Below are positions 55,292 to 64,000 of a stretch of DNA of 64,000 bases, one piece after another (within the stretch, counting starts at the first letter, position 1; every line of letters starts with the position of its first letter). The stretch is taken from assembly GCA_948467675.1 (NCBI GenBank), contig CAOKFI010000003.1, positions 1 to 64,000 on the forward strand. The letters are read 5' to 3'. Under the pieces are notes generated by a model. That model had not been told where the DNA came from and did no database searches. It saw only the letters and a program-made list of their open reading frames with translations. This stretch comes from an uncultured Porphyromonadaceae bacterium (GTDB taxonomy: Bacteria > Bacteroidota > Bacteroidia > Bacteroidales > Muribaculaceae). Both the position numbers and the translations under genes were made by a program.

Positions 55292-57208
55292 TCATTGTTT
55301 CCTTTCTTTGCGTCCGAACGCCGGATCGATTTTAAGAAATGCACACACTCCGATCGTGGCCACACAGCAGATCATGGTCCAGACAAAGAAATGACGGTAG
55401 CCGATAGTCTCCTGAAGCCATCCGGCAGCCATGCCCGGAAGCATCATTCCCAATGCCATGAATCCGGTACATATAGCGTAGTGCGCTGTCTTGTGGGTTC
55501 CTTCGCTGAAATAGATCAGATACAGCATATAGGCGGTAAAACCGAAACCGTAGCCGAACTGCTCTACGAATACGCATATATTGACCGTAAGCAGCGAATG
55601 ATCCTGGAAGTAGCTGAGATAAACAAATGTGAGGCAGGTCAGCGACATGCTCCAGGCCATTGGCCACAGCCATTTCCGAAGACCGCCGCGGGCAGCGGCT
55701 ATTCCGCCGATTATACCGCCGAGAGTAAGACCGATTATTCCCACAGTGCCATATACGAATCCGACCTGACCCGTAGTCAGCCCGAGACCGCCCTTATCGA
55801 CCGGATCGAGCAGGAACGGGTTTATAAGTTTCACCAGCTGAGCCTCCGGGAGTCTGTAAAGAAGCATGAACGCGATCGCAACCCAGATCTGCTTTTTGCG
55901 GAAAAAGGATTTGAATGTCTCTACGAACTCGCGGAATATTCCGGATGCAGAGCGTGCCGCTCCGGCGCTGCGATCGGCCGGTGGTGTCGGCAATGCCCAG
56001 CTGTGATAGATGCTTACGGCAAAAAAGAATACCGACAGGACAGCAAATACCATCATCCACGCGAACGGAATATTGCCGGAAACGCCTTCGAATCTGGCCG
56101 AGACAGGCTGCGTCAGTTTATGATCCACTTCGTAATAAAGATAGGCGGTCTTATTCCAGTTCTCCTCGTTGAATTCAAAACGCGTCGACAATCGGTTCTG
56201 CTCCAGACGTATGCTCTGATCACCATCCTTATATGTGAAATTGAGCACTATCGTTTCGCCTGATGCCGGTTTCTGCGACAGACGCACACCTGCAATAGCT
56301 ATATTATCGGCTATATCGCCTGCCGCCTCACGATTCTCTCCGAAAACAGCCTTGACCCAGCGGGTAAAAGCCCCGGTGCCTCCGGCTGCCTGCGCAGAGG
56401 CCGATGATGCGGCCGACTGTGTCGGCAACTCTTTACGCACAAAGCCGTTGGCCTCATTCAGCCGTTGCACGGAATCACGCATCATAGACGCATACGCACG
56501 GAAGGGCACTATACTGTCGCGGCCGGCTACTGTGACTGCGACTCCATCCTGCGGAGCCCGGGTGGCTACTGTCAGCTGCGGCGTAGCCGTATAGAACTGC
56601 ATCTCTCCTGCCAGATCCGCACCGGCATCGTCTATCCAGTCGGTTGTGACGGACGTATACTCGGCTGTCGGATCGGCATTGACCGTGATCTGCACCGGAG
56701 GAAGTCCGGAGTTTGTCTCGATAAGACCGGCGATTATCACCAGAAGTCCCTGGCCGGCAACAGTGGCTATACGGTAGAACGTGCTTCGTATGCCCACATA
56801 CAATGACTGTTCATGCTCTGTGAGCGCCAGCATATAGAATCCGTCGGCAGCGATATCGTGGGTCGCCGAAGTAAACCCGACGATCCAGAATACCGCCAGA
56901 GTCAACTGAAAGAAAAATGGCGCAGGAATCGAAAATGCTATTCCGGCAAGCGCGAATGCAATGATCCATTGCATTGTCAGAGTCCACCACCGTTTGGTGC
57001 GGATTATGTCGACAAACGGACTCCAGAACGGCTTTATGACCCATGGCAGATAAAGCCATCCGGTATACAGAGCTATATCGGTGTTGGATATGCCAAGGCG
57101 TTTATACATGATGACAGAGATGGTCATTACAGCCACGTAGGGCAACCCCTGTGCAAAATACAGTGTCGGAATCCATGCCCATGGCGAGCGTCGTTCAGTA
57201 TGATTCAT
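55292..57208 (-). CDS. AmpG-like MFS muropeptide transporter with a large extracytoplasmic insert
   Basis: This 638-residue MFS protein opens with PTLYFAQGLPYVAVMTISVIMYKRLG and GWLYLPWVIKPFWSPFVDIIRTKRWW, the AmpG signature. It is longer than usual: between predicted helices 5 and 6 lies an insert of about 200 residues (roughly 180-390). The insert has Thr/Gln/Ala-rich segments and beta-strand-like sequence and should face the periplasm. The C-terminal half is normal. It likely imports GlcNAc-anhMurNAc or muropeptides. It lies between the SpoIID-like gene and namZ, each about 22 bases apart. Confidence 0.9.
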   Translation of the reverse strand: MNHTERRSPWAWIPTLYFAQGLPYVAVMTISVIMYKRLGISNTDIALYTGWLYLPWVIKPFWSPFVDIIRTKRWWTLTMQWIIAFALAGIAFSIPAPFFFQLTLAVFWIVGFTSATHDIAADGFYMLALTEHEQSLYVGIRSTFYRIATVAGQGLLVIIAGLIETNSGLPPVQITVNADPTAEYTSVTTDWIDDAGADLAGEMQFYTATPQLTVATRAPQDGVAVTVAGRDSIVPFRAYASMMRDSVQRLNEANGFVRKELPTQSAASSASAQAAGGTGAFTRWVKAVFGENREAAGDIADNIAIAGVRLSQKPASGETIVLNFTYKDGDQSIRLEQNRLSTRFEFNEENWNKTAYLYYEVDHKLTQPVSARFEGVSGNIPFAWMMVFAVLSVFFFAVSIYHSWALPTPPADRSAGAARSASGIFREFVETFKSFFRKKQIWVAIAFMLLYRLPEAQLVKLINPFLLDPVDKGGLGLTTGQVGFVYGTVGIIGLTLGGIIGGIAAARGGLRKWLWPMAWSMSLTCLTFVYLSYFQDHSLLTVNICVFVEQFGYGFGFTAYMLYLIYFSEGTHKTAHYAICTGFMALGMMLPGMAAGWLQETIGYRHFFVWTMICCVATIGVCAFLKIDPAFGRKERKQ

Positions 57209-57230
57209 TCGTATAGAGTTTTCGGTTGAT

Positions 57231-58559
57231 TCAATATAGTGTTTCGATTGATGAGCCGGGGAAATAATGCATCAGTATCCGGTCATAGGGTATCCCCTTT
57301 GCACCCATTACTGCGGCGCCGATCTGGCAGAGTCCGGCCCCATGCCCCCATCCGGCTCCATGCAGCACAAAACGTGCCGGTATGCCGTCGGCATCCATTC
57401 CGCTGCGCTCTACCACGAAGGCCGAGCTGTAGAGATGCGATTCCGACAGCCATTTGCGTATCTCGAGTTCTTTGCCCACAGTCACACTGCGTAGTGTGCC
57501 GCGTATAGACAGCCTGTAGATGCGTCCGGATGTACCACGCGCCAGCGGCTCCAGATCGATGATGCTTCCGAAGTCTATGCCTGAACGGCGCAACAGCAGG
57601 CCAGCCAGTTCCTGCTGTGTGTATTCAACCCTCCACCGGTAGAAATCCGAAGTCTCGCGGTCATAGTCGTTGAGCACCTGCGAGAGAATTTCCGGATCAG
57701 AGGTATTGCAATATGCACCGGGGGAGCCAAGAATCCAGGATCGTGCAGTGTCATCATATGTCAGATCCGGCAGATCCGACGGATCAATGCTGTCGCGACG
57801 AGCCTGTATATATGGATGACTGACCGGCTCCCAGCAGTTCTCAAATAGTTCCATAGCGCCGCCGCAACATTTCGAGAAACGGGCATCGCACAGATATCCG
57901 CCATACATCAGCACCTGGCCGCGTGTCGCCGCGACAGCATCGGCTACTGCCGGAGTGGTCTGGCGAAGCACACCCTGATAGCGCTGGCAGTGGTCATCGG
58001 CGCACACATCGAACCGGTCGTGGTCATCCCGGTCATACCACCGTATTATCTCGTCGAAGCCGGCATGTTGCTGTGACGCGACACATTCAGATGGCTGCGT
58101 AAGCGTACGCGTTTCCGCCATCTGGGCCAGAAGCCAGCTGCGCGATATCACGGCATGCGCCCTGAGCAGAGCAGGCGAGGCCGTGGCACTCATCTCCGAG
58201 GATATGACACTCAGCAGATATTCTTCGACCCCGACCACATTGACAGCCGTGATACCCTCAGTCCCCGACAGCATACGCAGCGAGCCTCTGAAACGTTGTG
58301 TCTCACGCCTTTCCCAATGAAAACTGACACCGATAGTCACATCTTCAAGATCGAACACAAACCCGTTGTCAAGCGGCTCGAAAAGAAGTTCAGCGCAAGC
58401 GGATCCATTCCACGGAATCAGTCCGTCGGCATTCATTTCCAGTTCTATGCGGCCGGACACGATGTCTGCGCCACAACGGAATCCACCATGAAACACCACA
58501 CTGATCCGTCGGGATGTCATAATACCGACCTGTACCTGCGGTTCACGCGTAAGCCTCAT
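57231..58559 (-). CDS. SpoIID/LytB domain protein
   Basis: This 442-residue protein matches SpoIID. Landmarks are AVNVVGVEEYLLSVISSEMSATASPALLRAHAVISRSW (with the conserved SEM and Ala-rich helix), the VASQQHAGFDEIIRWYD segment and the late GAGWGHGAGLCQIGA. SpoIID proteins cut denuded glycan strands or activate amidases. No signal peptide is visible, so its compartment is unclear. The ATG at 58559 overlaps the upstream stop by 4 bases (ATGA); earlier in-frame starts lie inside the neighbour. Confidence 0.9.
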   Translation of the reverse strand: MRLTREPQVQVGIMTSRRISVVFHGGFRCGADIVSGRIELEMNADGLIPWNGSACAELLFEPLDNGFVFDLEDVTIGVSFHWERRETQRFRGSLRMLSGTEGITAVNVVGVEEYLLSVISSEMSATASPALLRAHAVISRSWLLAQMAETRTLTQPSECVASQQHAGFDEIIRWYDRDDHDRFDVCADDHCQRYQGVLRQTTPAVADAVAATRGQVLMYGGYLCDARFSKCCGGAMELFENCWEPVSHPYIQARRDSIDPSDLPDLTYDDTARSWILGSPGAYCNTSDPEILSQVLNDYDRETSDFYRWRVEYTQQELAGLLLRRSGIDFGSIIDLEPLARGTSGRIYRLSIRGTLRSVTVGKELEIRKWLSESHLYSSAFVVERSGMDADGIPARFVLHGAGWGHGAGLCQIGAAVMGAKGIPYDRILMHYFPGSSIETLY

Positions 58560-59506
58560 CGTTCTATCTTGTTTCGTACAGCGTCGGCAACAGCGCTTAC
58601 CTGTCCGGGAGTCATACACACTTCAGCCAATATCTCCTTGATACGGTCGGCGGTCAATGCATCGAAGTCCTTTTCAAGAGGGGTGATGAACACTCCGCCA
58701 AGATCGACCGACGCCGGGCTGATCAGCATGGTGTCAGTACCATCCGAGCCGTAGCACGACGGCCGGTGACGGAGACGCGGTATCACAATCAGACGCACAC
58801 CGGAGCCACAGGCATAGCAAAGCAGATTCATCATCGGCTCCTCACCGTCCGACGGCTGCGGAAGCGAATCGTAGAGAGCCGCGAACAGGCTCTCGCCGTC
58901 AGCCGCAGTTTCCGCATCTATCACCAACACACCCATAGGCATTCCCGCGACAGTCGAAAGCCGCGCGCTTCCGACGCAGACCGACTCCGACAACCGGCTC
59001 TGTCCAACAGCCTGAGGCAATGTGAGAAAATCCGTATTGCCGGCCTGAAAGTGCATGTGATCCGGCGCAGACGCCCCGCACCGCGGGCCATTGTAGAACA
59101 CTGTATACCCGTCTAACGCAATAGCCATACTCATCATGTGCCCTATACGCCCCGCTATGCGCTGCTCAGTATGTGCATTCAGCGGGATAGTGAAATGACG
59201 CGGAAAAATCGGAAACGGATTGATCAGTACTGTATAATCGCCCCATGGCAGACCGCGCTGCTGAGCAGGCCGGTTGGATCCGCACAAAAAACAGGGACGG
59301 GCCTTGAGCGATGCGGCATCGACCTTGGCTCCGGACGATACTATACGCGCAGGATTGAACTGAACCTTCATTATTATGCCGTCGATATCGATCTCACGGA
59401 CACGCACACCATCCAGAGCAGCGTAGTTGCTGCCGGCCATAGGCCACTCCGCCAATTGTGCGCGCAGCAGATCCTCGGCCTGTATATGCAGATCTGGAGA
59501 GCTCAT
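58556..59506 (-). CDS. DUF4922 (HIT/GalT-like) protein
   Basis: This 316-residue cytoplasmic protein has the Cys pair segment RPCFLCGSNRP and the HIT-type motif DHMHFQAGN (His-x-His-x-Gln). PFPIFPRHFTIPLN places it with the GalT/Ap4A-phosphorylase superfamily, known in Bacteroidales as DUF4922. Such enzymes move nucleotidyl groups on sugar phosphates. It overlaps both neighbours by 4 bases, so it belongs to the peptidoglycan gene train; a nucleotide-sugar role is inference. Confidence 0.88.
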   Translation of the reverse strand: MSSPDLHIQAEDLLRAQLAEWPMAGSNYAALDGVRVREIDIDGIIMKVQFNPARIVSSGAKVDAASLKARPCFLCGSNRPAQQRGLPWGDYTVLINPFPIFPRHFTIPLNAHTEQRIAGRIGHMMSMAIALDGYTVFYNGPRCGASAPDHMHFQAGNTDFLTLPQAVGQSRLSESVCVGSARLSTVAGMPMGVLVIDAETAADGESLFAALYDSLPQPSDGEEPMMNLLCYACGSGVRLIVIPRLRHRPSCYGSDGTDTMLISPASVDLGGVFITPLEKDFDALTADRIKEILAEVCMTPGQVSAVADAVRNKIER

Positions 59507-60996
59507 CGGTGATCGTTCATGGCTATACGCGCCTGGAGTTCCCAGGTGCGTATGCGGTCTTTATAGAGATTGTTGGCATTCATTTTGACCACATCGAGCG
59601 ATGCGTCGGAATTGTCCTCCCACCGGCGGCAGCAATACAGTTCGTCATATATACGTCCTATCCTGTGTTCGCGCGAGAATGCCAGTCCGAGCGCATAATC
59701 CTCGCCATAACTCGTATTTGGTATATGTATTTCCCTGAGCATGGCGGTGCTGAACGCTCTTGGCGCTCCGAGACCGTTTATACGCAGGGCATTGTTGCGC
59801 CCATTGTCCGGTGTCCACTCCTTATGGTCGATAAGACCCGGAGGAATGGTGTTGAGATCGATATCCGTAAGCCTGTACGATCCGACCACCATGGCACACT
59901 TCTGCGCATAAAACGCTTCCACGATCCTGGCAAGGGTAGCGTCCGACGAATACACGTCGTCACTGTCGAGCTGCACTGCAAACTTACCGCACCGCGGATC
60001 ATGAACCGCCATGTTCCAGCAGCCGCCGATGCCCAGATCGGCACGTTCGGGACAAAGGTGGATCAGACGCGGATCAGACGCGGCAATCTCTGCCAGCGCT
60101 TCGGTCGTACCGTCGGTGCTGTGATTGTCGATCACTATCACATTATAGCGGAATCCGGCTTTCTGGCTCAGCGCGCTCCGTACGGCATCGCGGATAGTGC
60201 GTATACGGTTGCGTACAGGTATTATCACGGAAGCCTCTACCGGGAAATCGCTGTCAGCGCCGAACTCAGCGTCACTGAACTGAGGGGCAAGATACCCCCC
60301 TACGGCTTTAAGATGGGCTGTACACGCCTGCTCCATCTCTATCTGGGATGCCCGGTTGCGAGGATCCACATAATCGAATATTTTCTCGCCCGAACGGCGC
60401 ATATCGGTAGCGACATCGCTGTACAGATATTCGTTGATGTGGACTATTGACCCCTCGCGCGACAGACGCAGACGCAGGTCATACATACCGGCGGCCTTGT
60501 AGTCGGCATCGATGCCGGCAGCAGCCTTTTTGAAGCAGGATGTACGGAATACCGTTACCGATCCGAAGTTGAAATCATCGCGTAACGATCCGAACTGGTA
60601 ATCGATCACCGGAGCATTGCGGCGTATACCGTCCACGACCTCATAATAATCGGCGTATACCATAGCAGCGCCGGAATCATCCGCGATCCAGAGCATGCGG
60701 TCAAGTGCGTAATACCCTAATTCAAGCGTATTGTACTTGCTGTAACACAACATATATTCCGACGACGCCTCCCCTGCCATAGCCTTGACAGTCGCGGAGC
60801 TCACAAGCGAGTCCTCTACAAGGATTTCGCATCCGTCCAACGCCGGCAGCGACTTGTCCGATGTCAGCAGATATATCTTACCGGTCAAATCTGATGACCG
60901 AAGATTACAGACCGTGGCCTTCACCTGTTCCGGCGAGGCATACGGAATAAAGCAGTCAATACGTTTTGCGTTCATATAGTCATTTAAAATTATCAT
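59503..60996 (-). CDS. Glycosyltransferase family 2 protein
   Basis: This 497-residue protein has a GT-A domain in its second half: ASVIIPVRNRIRTIRDAVRSAL, NVIVIDNHSTDGTTEAL and the metal motif QLDSDDVY. The N-terminal 240 residues look like a second, partial GT-A-like fold (DCFIPYASPEQVK, MVYADYYEV). The start at 60996 overlaps the upstream stop by 4 bases; a Met seven codons later (60975) is an alternative. The acceptor is unknown. Its place in a peptidoglycan-salvage operon is unexpected and interesting. Confidence 0.88.
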   Translation of the reverse strand: MIILNDYMNAKRIDCFIPYASPEQVKATVCNLRSSDLTGKIYLLTSDKSLPALDGCEILVEDSLVSSATVKAMAGEASSEYMLCYSKYNTLELGYYALDRMLWIADDSGAAMVYADYYEVVDGIRRNAPVIDYQFGSLRDDFNFGSVTVFRTSCFKKAAAGIDADYKAAGMYDLRLRLSREGSIVHINEYLYSDVATDMRRSGEKIFDYVDPRNRASQIEMEQACTAHLKAVGGYLAPQFSDAEFGADSDFPVEASVIIPVRNRIRTIRDAVRSALSQKAGFRYNVIVIDNHSTDGTTEALAEIAASDPRLIHLCPERADLGIGGCWNMAVHDPRCGKFAVQLDSDDVYSSDATLARIVEAFYAQKCAMVVGSYRLTDIDLNTIPPGLIDHKEWTPDNGRNNALRINGLGAPRAFSTAMLREIHIPNTSYGEDYALGLAFSREHRIGRIYDELYCCRRWEDNSDASLDVVKMNANNLYKDRIRTWELQARIAMNDHR

Positions 60997-63665
60997 TTGC
61001 TTTTAGATAGGAACTCGAGCACCTGTCGCATCAGCTGACTCCGCCGGTCGGAGCCGGATATCGCCTCAAACGGAAAACCGAGCACCACTGTGCGGTACGC
61101 CCCGGTATCGTATGCCGTCCCGGCTATCAGATTATTCTCGCCATAGCGCATTATCGTGGAGCCGCGCTCCGGATCGGAGGGATAGAACGAATCTGGCGAC
61201 TCGACAACGTAGCATTCTTCGTTAAGTTCGTTATTGAAACGGTATGTGCCTTTTCGGAATGCCTTGAACCGCGAGGACACCTCATAAACCTCGCCGGTGA
61301 CCGAGGCCTGTCCAGTGCGCCAGCGATATCCGAGTATATCCGATGCAAAAGCCCTGTCGGCATCGGTGGCCCGGGGATTGTCCCACAAATCGGTCGCCAC
61401 AAACGATCCTGTCACAAACAGATCGGTTCCCTTTTGGGTCAAATCTGCGAGCCGCTTCTGCAATACCTCCGGAAATGCCTTGTATCGCGATCCGTACACA
61501 CCGCGGCCTACTGTGATCTCTTTCTGCTTCCCGAGGATCAGATCCACCACGCCGGGAACCGACAGCGTATCCGTCATGAACCAGTCGAGGCTACAGCTCA
61601 CAAACGGATGGCCGGCAGCGGCGATAGCCTCACCGTGCACATAAGGGTAATCGAATGTATTTCCGGCTATAACCTGGTTCTCATAATTTGCTCGGCTTGC
61701 CCCGAAACCGGCCGCATCGTCGTCCATCCACGGTATGTCGCGGCGGAATTCCGTCTGCGATCCGATATAGCTGATATCGCTGATATACGGCACCCCGTGA
61801 TCACGCCCGTCGTAGAAACCGGCTATGGCTCCGGCATCGAACGTATCGGGACCACTCACACGGGTAAAACCATTGACCACGGTCACACACTCTTTGCCGC
61901 CCTCTCCCTTCAGGCATGCCGCAAGGACTTCACTCGGAAAGCTCTTGCCGCCCTCGTTGCGGGCTATGACACGGTACGAGTGGATTCGGCCATCATCGGC
62001 CTTGAGCTTGTATACTGTATCGCCATCGGTCTCCGCAATGGGCCGGAATGCCAGCTCATCGCCTATACGCTCCTCTATGATATAGCCTGTAGGCATGGCG
62101 GTCGGTTCCAACGGGTCTGCCGTAGGCTGCCATGACAGCACCACTTCGCCCGGAGCTCCCTGCATGACGGCAAACGATCGTACCGGCAACGGCTGCACTA
62201 TGGCGGGTACCCCCTCGGCTGCAGACAGATAACGCAATATCCCTTTATATATCGCACGGCTTACGGTAAACCGGAATCCGGGATCGAGCCCGTATTTCAT
62301 ATCGGCGAAATTCTGATGCGACAGCAGTTCGAGCAGCATCGCCGGAACCTGAGGTATACGCGCCTCGGCATAGCTCTTGTCCCACATCTGCCGCCGCGTC
62401 CATTCCGGCTCGTATGTCGCCCGGACATCCGATACGATCGACGTCATAACAGCGTCAGTCAGATCGCGCGACAGATAGCGAGTGCGTCCGTCGGCAAATT
62501 TCTTGCCTTTTTCCGTACAATATATGCCTAAAGTACCGATTATGGTATCGTCCGTCTTGGTACCCGCATCGGTGTGGAACGCAAACGAAAGATCTATCGG
62601 TATTCCGAGCCCCTGCTCCTTAGGCAGCCGGCACGAACCTCCGGCAAGCCAGTTGACCCATGCGCCACGGCAGCGGTAATCGTCATTATAATCGTTCTCG
62701 CCCGCTGTCGGAGTATACACAGAATCCGGTACTCCGGCCCACTGCAGCCAGTAGCGCGCCCCCTCGGTGAAACGCGGATAGCCGCTGGTATGGTATTCGT
62801 AATCGACTGCCGGATCTCCGGATGCGACACGTCTTGCCACATTGCCCATGCCTCCGCCTATCTTCACCGCATCGGCCGTCACTACAGCACCATGCGCGGC
62901 CGAAATGTTATCCATCTCCACAACCGGTTTATCTCCACGTCCGGCTTTCAGCGGAAAATGTCCGAGATATACCCACGTACCGCCGCCCATACGCTGGTTG
63001 ACGGTAACCCGCCGCGTACCGGCCTGTGAATTGATCCGGTATGTAACATCGGGTGCGCTTTCTGGCAGTGTGGCATAACTGACATATACCGCGTATGTGC
63101 CGTCGGCCGGAATCTCGGCATGCCATGAGGCTGTCGACACATCCGACGGCTTCTCAACCGCCTTGACCATACGCACACCACCGTTGCGGAACATATTGTC
63201 GCCATCCTCGAGCGTGGCTTTCGTATAGCCGAAGCCTGCTGCCGGGGCATCGCTCCAACGACGCTTGCCGTGATGCTCTGAATAGCCGTCATAGGCATAC
63301 CCTCCGTCGCGGTCCACGATAACCTCATAGCGGGATGTATCGCGCTCTCGCGGAGTCATGACATATGCTCCCGCATTTTCGAGCATCGGAATCAGAAAAG
63401 GAAGCACATAGCTCTGCGGATAGAGATCCTCGACCGTCTGGAATATGCGGGCTCGTTGCCACTCCCAACGGTCGAGTTTCTGTTCAAAATACCATCCGTG
63501 GCTCTGCCACAAAGCTATATTGCGGCCGTCGAGACTCCCCGAGAAACCATCGCGGGTGACAAACCGGTCTACAGCCATAGCCGGCACCGCACCGGCCATA
63601 ACAAGCACACATGCTACATACGGCGCCAACCGACGCCACGACGAAATTATATCTTGTATTCGCAC
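60993..63665 (-). CDS. Exported N-acetylmuramoyl-L-alanine amidase-like protein with golvesin-type domain
   Basis: This 890-residue protein has a signal peptide (VACVLVMAGAVPAMA). A golvesin/xanthan-lyase-like beta domain follows near residues 170-270 (ADGTYAVYVSYATLPESA, GTWVYLGHFPLKAG). An amidase_3-like region is split around it (IALWQSHGWYF early; IDLSFAFHTDAG and MLLELLSHQNF later), and a fibronectin-III-like domain (about 500-590) precedes a C-terminal domain. The His and Glu segments fit a zinc amidase that removes stem peptides from MurNAc. It is the first gene of the long operon. Confidence 0.88.
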   Translation of the reverse strand: MRIQDIISSWRRLAPYVACVLVMAGAVPAMAVDRFVTRDGFSGSLDGRNIALWQSHGWYFEQKLDRWEWQRARIFQTVEDLYPQSYVLPFLIPMLENAGAYVMTPRERDTSRYEVIVDRDGGYAYDGYSEHHGKRRWSDAPAAGFGYTKATLEDGDNMFRNGGVRMVKAVEKPSDVSTASWHAEIPADGTYAVYVSYATLPESAPDVTYRINSQAGTRRVTVNQRMGGGTWVYLGHFPLKAGRGDKPVVEMDNISAAHGAVVTADAVKIGGGMGNVARRVASGDPAVDYEYHTSGYPRFTEGARYWLQWAGVPDSVYTPTAGENDYNDDYRCRGAWVNWLAGGSCRLPKEQGLGIPIDLSFAFHTDAGTKTDDTIIGTLGIYCTEKGKKFADGRTRYLSRDLTDAVMTSIVSDVRATYEPEWTRRQMWDKSYAEARIPQVPAMLLELLSHQNFADMKYGLDPGFRFTVSRAIYKGILRYLSAAEGVPAIVQPLPVRSFAVMQGAPGEVVLSWQPTADPLEPTAMPTGYIIEERIGDELAFRPIAETDGDTVYKLKADDGRIHSYRVIARNEGGKSFPSEVLAACLKGEGGKECVTVVNGFTRVSGPDTFDAGAIAGFYDGRDHGVPYISDISYIGSQTEFRRDIPWMDDDAAGFGASRANYENQVIAGNTFDYPYVHGEAIAAAGHPFVSCSLDWFMTDTLSVPGVVDLILGKQKEITVGRGVYGSRYKAFPEVLQKRLADLTQKGTDLFVTGSFVATDLWDNPRATDADRAFASDILGYRWRTGQASVTGEVYEVSSRFKAFRKGTYRFNNELNEECYVVESPDSFYPSDPERGSTIMRYGENNLIAGTAYDTGAYRTVVLGFPFEAISGSDRRSQLMRQVLEFLSKSK

Positions 63666-63729
63666 TATTATCAGATCAGTATTAGGATTACTCAGAATGA
63701 TGACAACGCCATCGCGCCGCCCTACCCCA

Positions 63730-63737
63730 CAAAGTTA
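63730..63737 (-). promoter_or_regulatory. -7 box (TAACTTTG on minus strand) of the peptidoglycan-turnover operon
   Basis: CAAAGTTA on the plus strand reads TAACTTTG, about 65 bases upstream of the amidase ATG. Confidence 0.6.
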
Positions 63738-63865
63738 ACATAATCCTTTTATTCAGTGCTCAAACCTCAAACCAAAACGCCATCCGCAAAATATTTATTA
63801 ACATTTAACTACATGTTTTATATCAGCATTGCCGCATTGTGACATCGCTCTTATCTAAAAACGTG
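63738..63865. other. Intergenic region right of the operon promoter
   Basis: AT-rich sequence of about 130 bases with no convincing gene. CAAA at 63761-63764 could be a distant -33 element, but the gap of 23 bases is longer than usual. Confidence 0.4.
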
Positions 63866-63904
63866 CGTAAGGGACTCGCGGCATCACTCCGTGAATCCCT
63901 TACG
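63866..63904 (-). terminator. Terminator of the gene entering from the right edge
   Basis: CGTAAGGGA (63866-63874) pairs with TCCCTTACG (63896-63904), with further pairing inside. On the minus strand a short T run follows (CACGTTTTTAGA). Confidence 0.7.
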
Positions 63905-63958
63905 TTCTATTTAAATAAAGGTTATCGGCCTATCTATTCATTTAGCCGGAATGGCTGT

Positions 63959-64000
63959 TCATTCCCAGTCATCGGTATCGAAGCCGGAGCCGGAGTTGGC
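63959..64000 (-). CDS. 3' end of a gene running in from the right
   Basis: A minus-strand frame is open from 64000 to TGA at 63959-63961 and encodes an acidic tail, NSGSGFDTDDWE, after which the terminator at 63866-63904 follows. Acidic tails of this kind are common at the ends of Bacteroidales proteins. Only 13 codons are visible, so the product cannot be named. Confidence 0.4.
   Translation of the reverse strand, partial: ANSGSGFDTDDWE

Noticed and set aside
1-64000. CRISPR arrays or toxin-antitoxin pairs
   Set aside because: No regularly spaced short repeats, cas genes or paired small toxin/antitoxin frames were seen on either strand.

Overview
The window looks like a chromosomal segment of a Bacteroidota bacterium of the order Bacteroidales; gene content and moderately GC-rich coding DNA fit the Muribaculaceae/Bacteroides group, but the family-level call is inference. 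The support is direct: many promoters carry the Bacteroidales -7 box TAnnTTTG, ribosome-binding sites are not obvious, and there is a SusC/SusD pair, BACON domains, a SusR-type regulator, and the DUF4494, DUF3244, DUF4922 and DUF1343 families.

Layout. 1-2350: 3' end of a tRNA-Pro(GGG), a small outer-membrane barrel, a tiny self-contained transcription unit (978-1121), DUF4494 and the PLP-homeostasis protein YggS. 2512-5310: a large exported protein with a sorting-domain-like C-terminus. 5469-12618: M28 peptidase, SufE, two peptide transporters (POT and OPT), MATE, then lgt with its own promoter. 12698-16923 (minus): SGNH hydrolase, and a lipoprotein/ABC ATPase/permease operon. 17164-31564 (minus): a beta-glucan-type polysaccharide utilization locus (GH16 with BACON domains, GH3, SusC, SusD, surface glycan-binding lipoprotein with duplicated modules), its probable SusR-like membrane regulator and a cation diffusion facilitator. 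31654-37823: aspartate-type aminotransferase, rlmN, transketolase and an MFS transporter. 38017-41613: an AT-richer patch of three consecutive broken genes, each with a different lesion. 41695-42515: a small barrel protein and a small membrane protein. 42652-45716: two divergent NagB-family genes, one canonical and one a NagB-like/PIG-L fusion lacking key deaminase residues. 45785-63665 (minus): a long, tightly packed gene train for peptidoglycan (MurNAc) turnover.

How the genes work together. The PUL would bind and import beta-glucan (laminarin or mixed-linkage glucan by analogy), cut it with GH16 and GH3, and respond through the Y_Y_Y/LuxR-type regulator next to it; three TTGACGTA-like direct repeats lie between regulator and PUL. 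In the right third, an amidase, a SpoIID-type protein, NamZ exo-muramidase, an AmpG-like importer, an HGSNAT-like membrane protein, a BadF-type sugar kinase (MurK-like) and MurQ form a MurNAc salvage pathway. MurQ would release D-lactate, and a large FAD/Fe-S D-lactate-dehydrogenase-like protein lies in the same gene train. The resulting GlcNAc-6-phosphate would feed NagB after deacetylation, and NagB is encoded nearby.

The observations most worth checking are the coupling of D-lactate oxidation to MurNAc salvage, the catalytically altered NagB/PIG-L fusion, the extracytoplasmic insert in the AmpG-like transporter, the operator-like repeats of the PUL, and the decaying gene cluster. No mobile element, phage, CRISPR array or wholly new defence-type system was seen.
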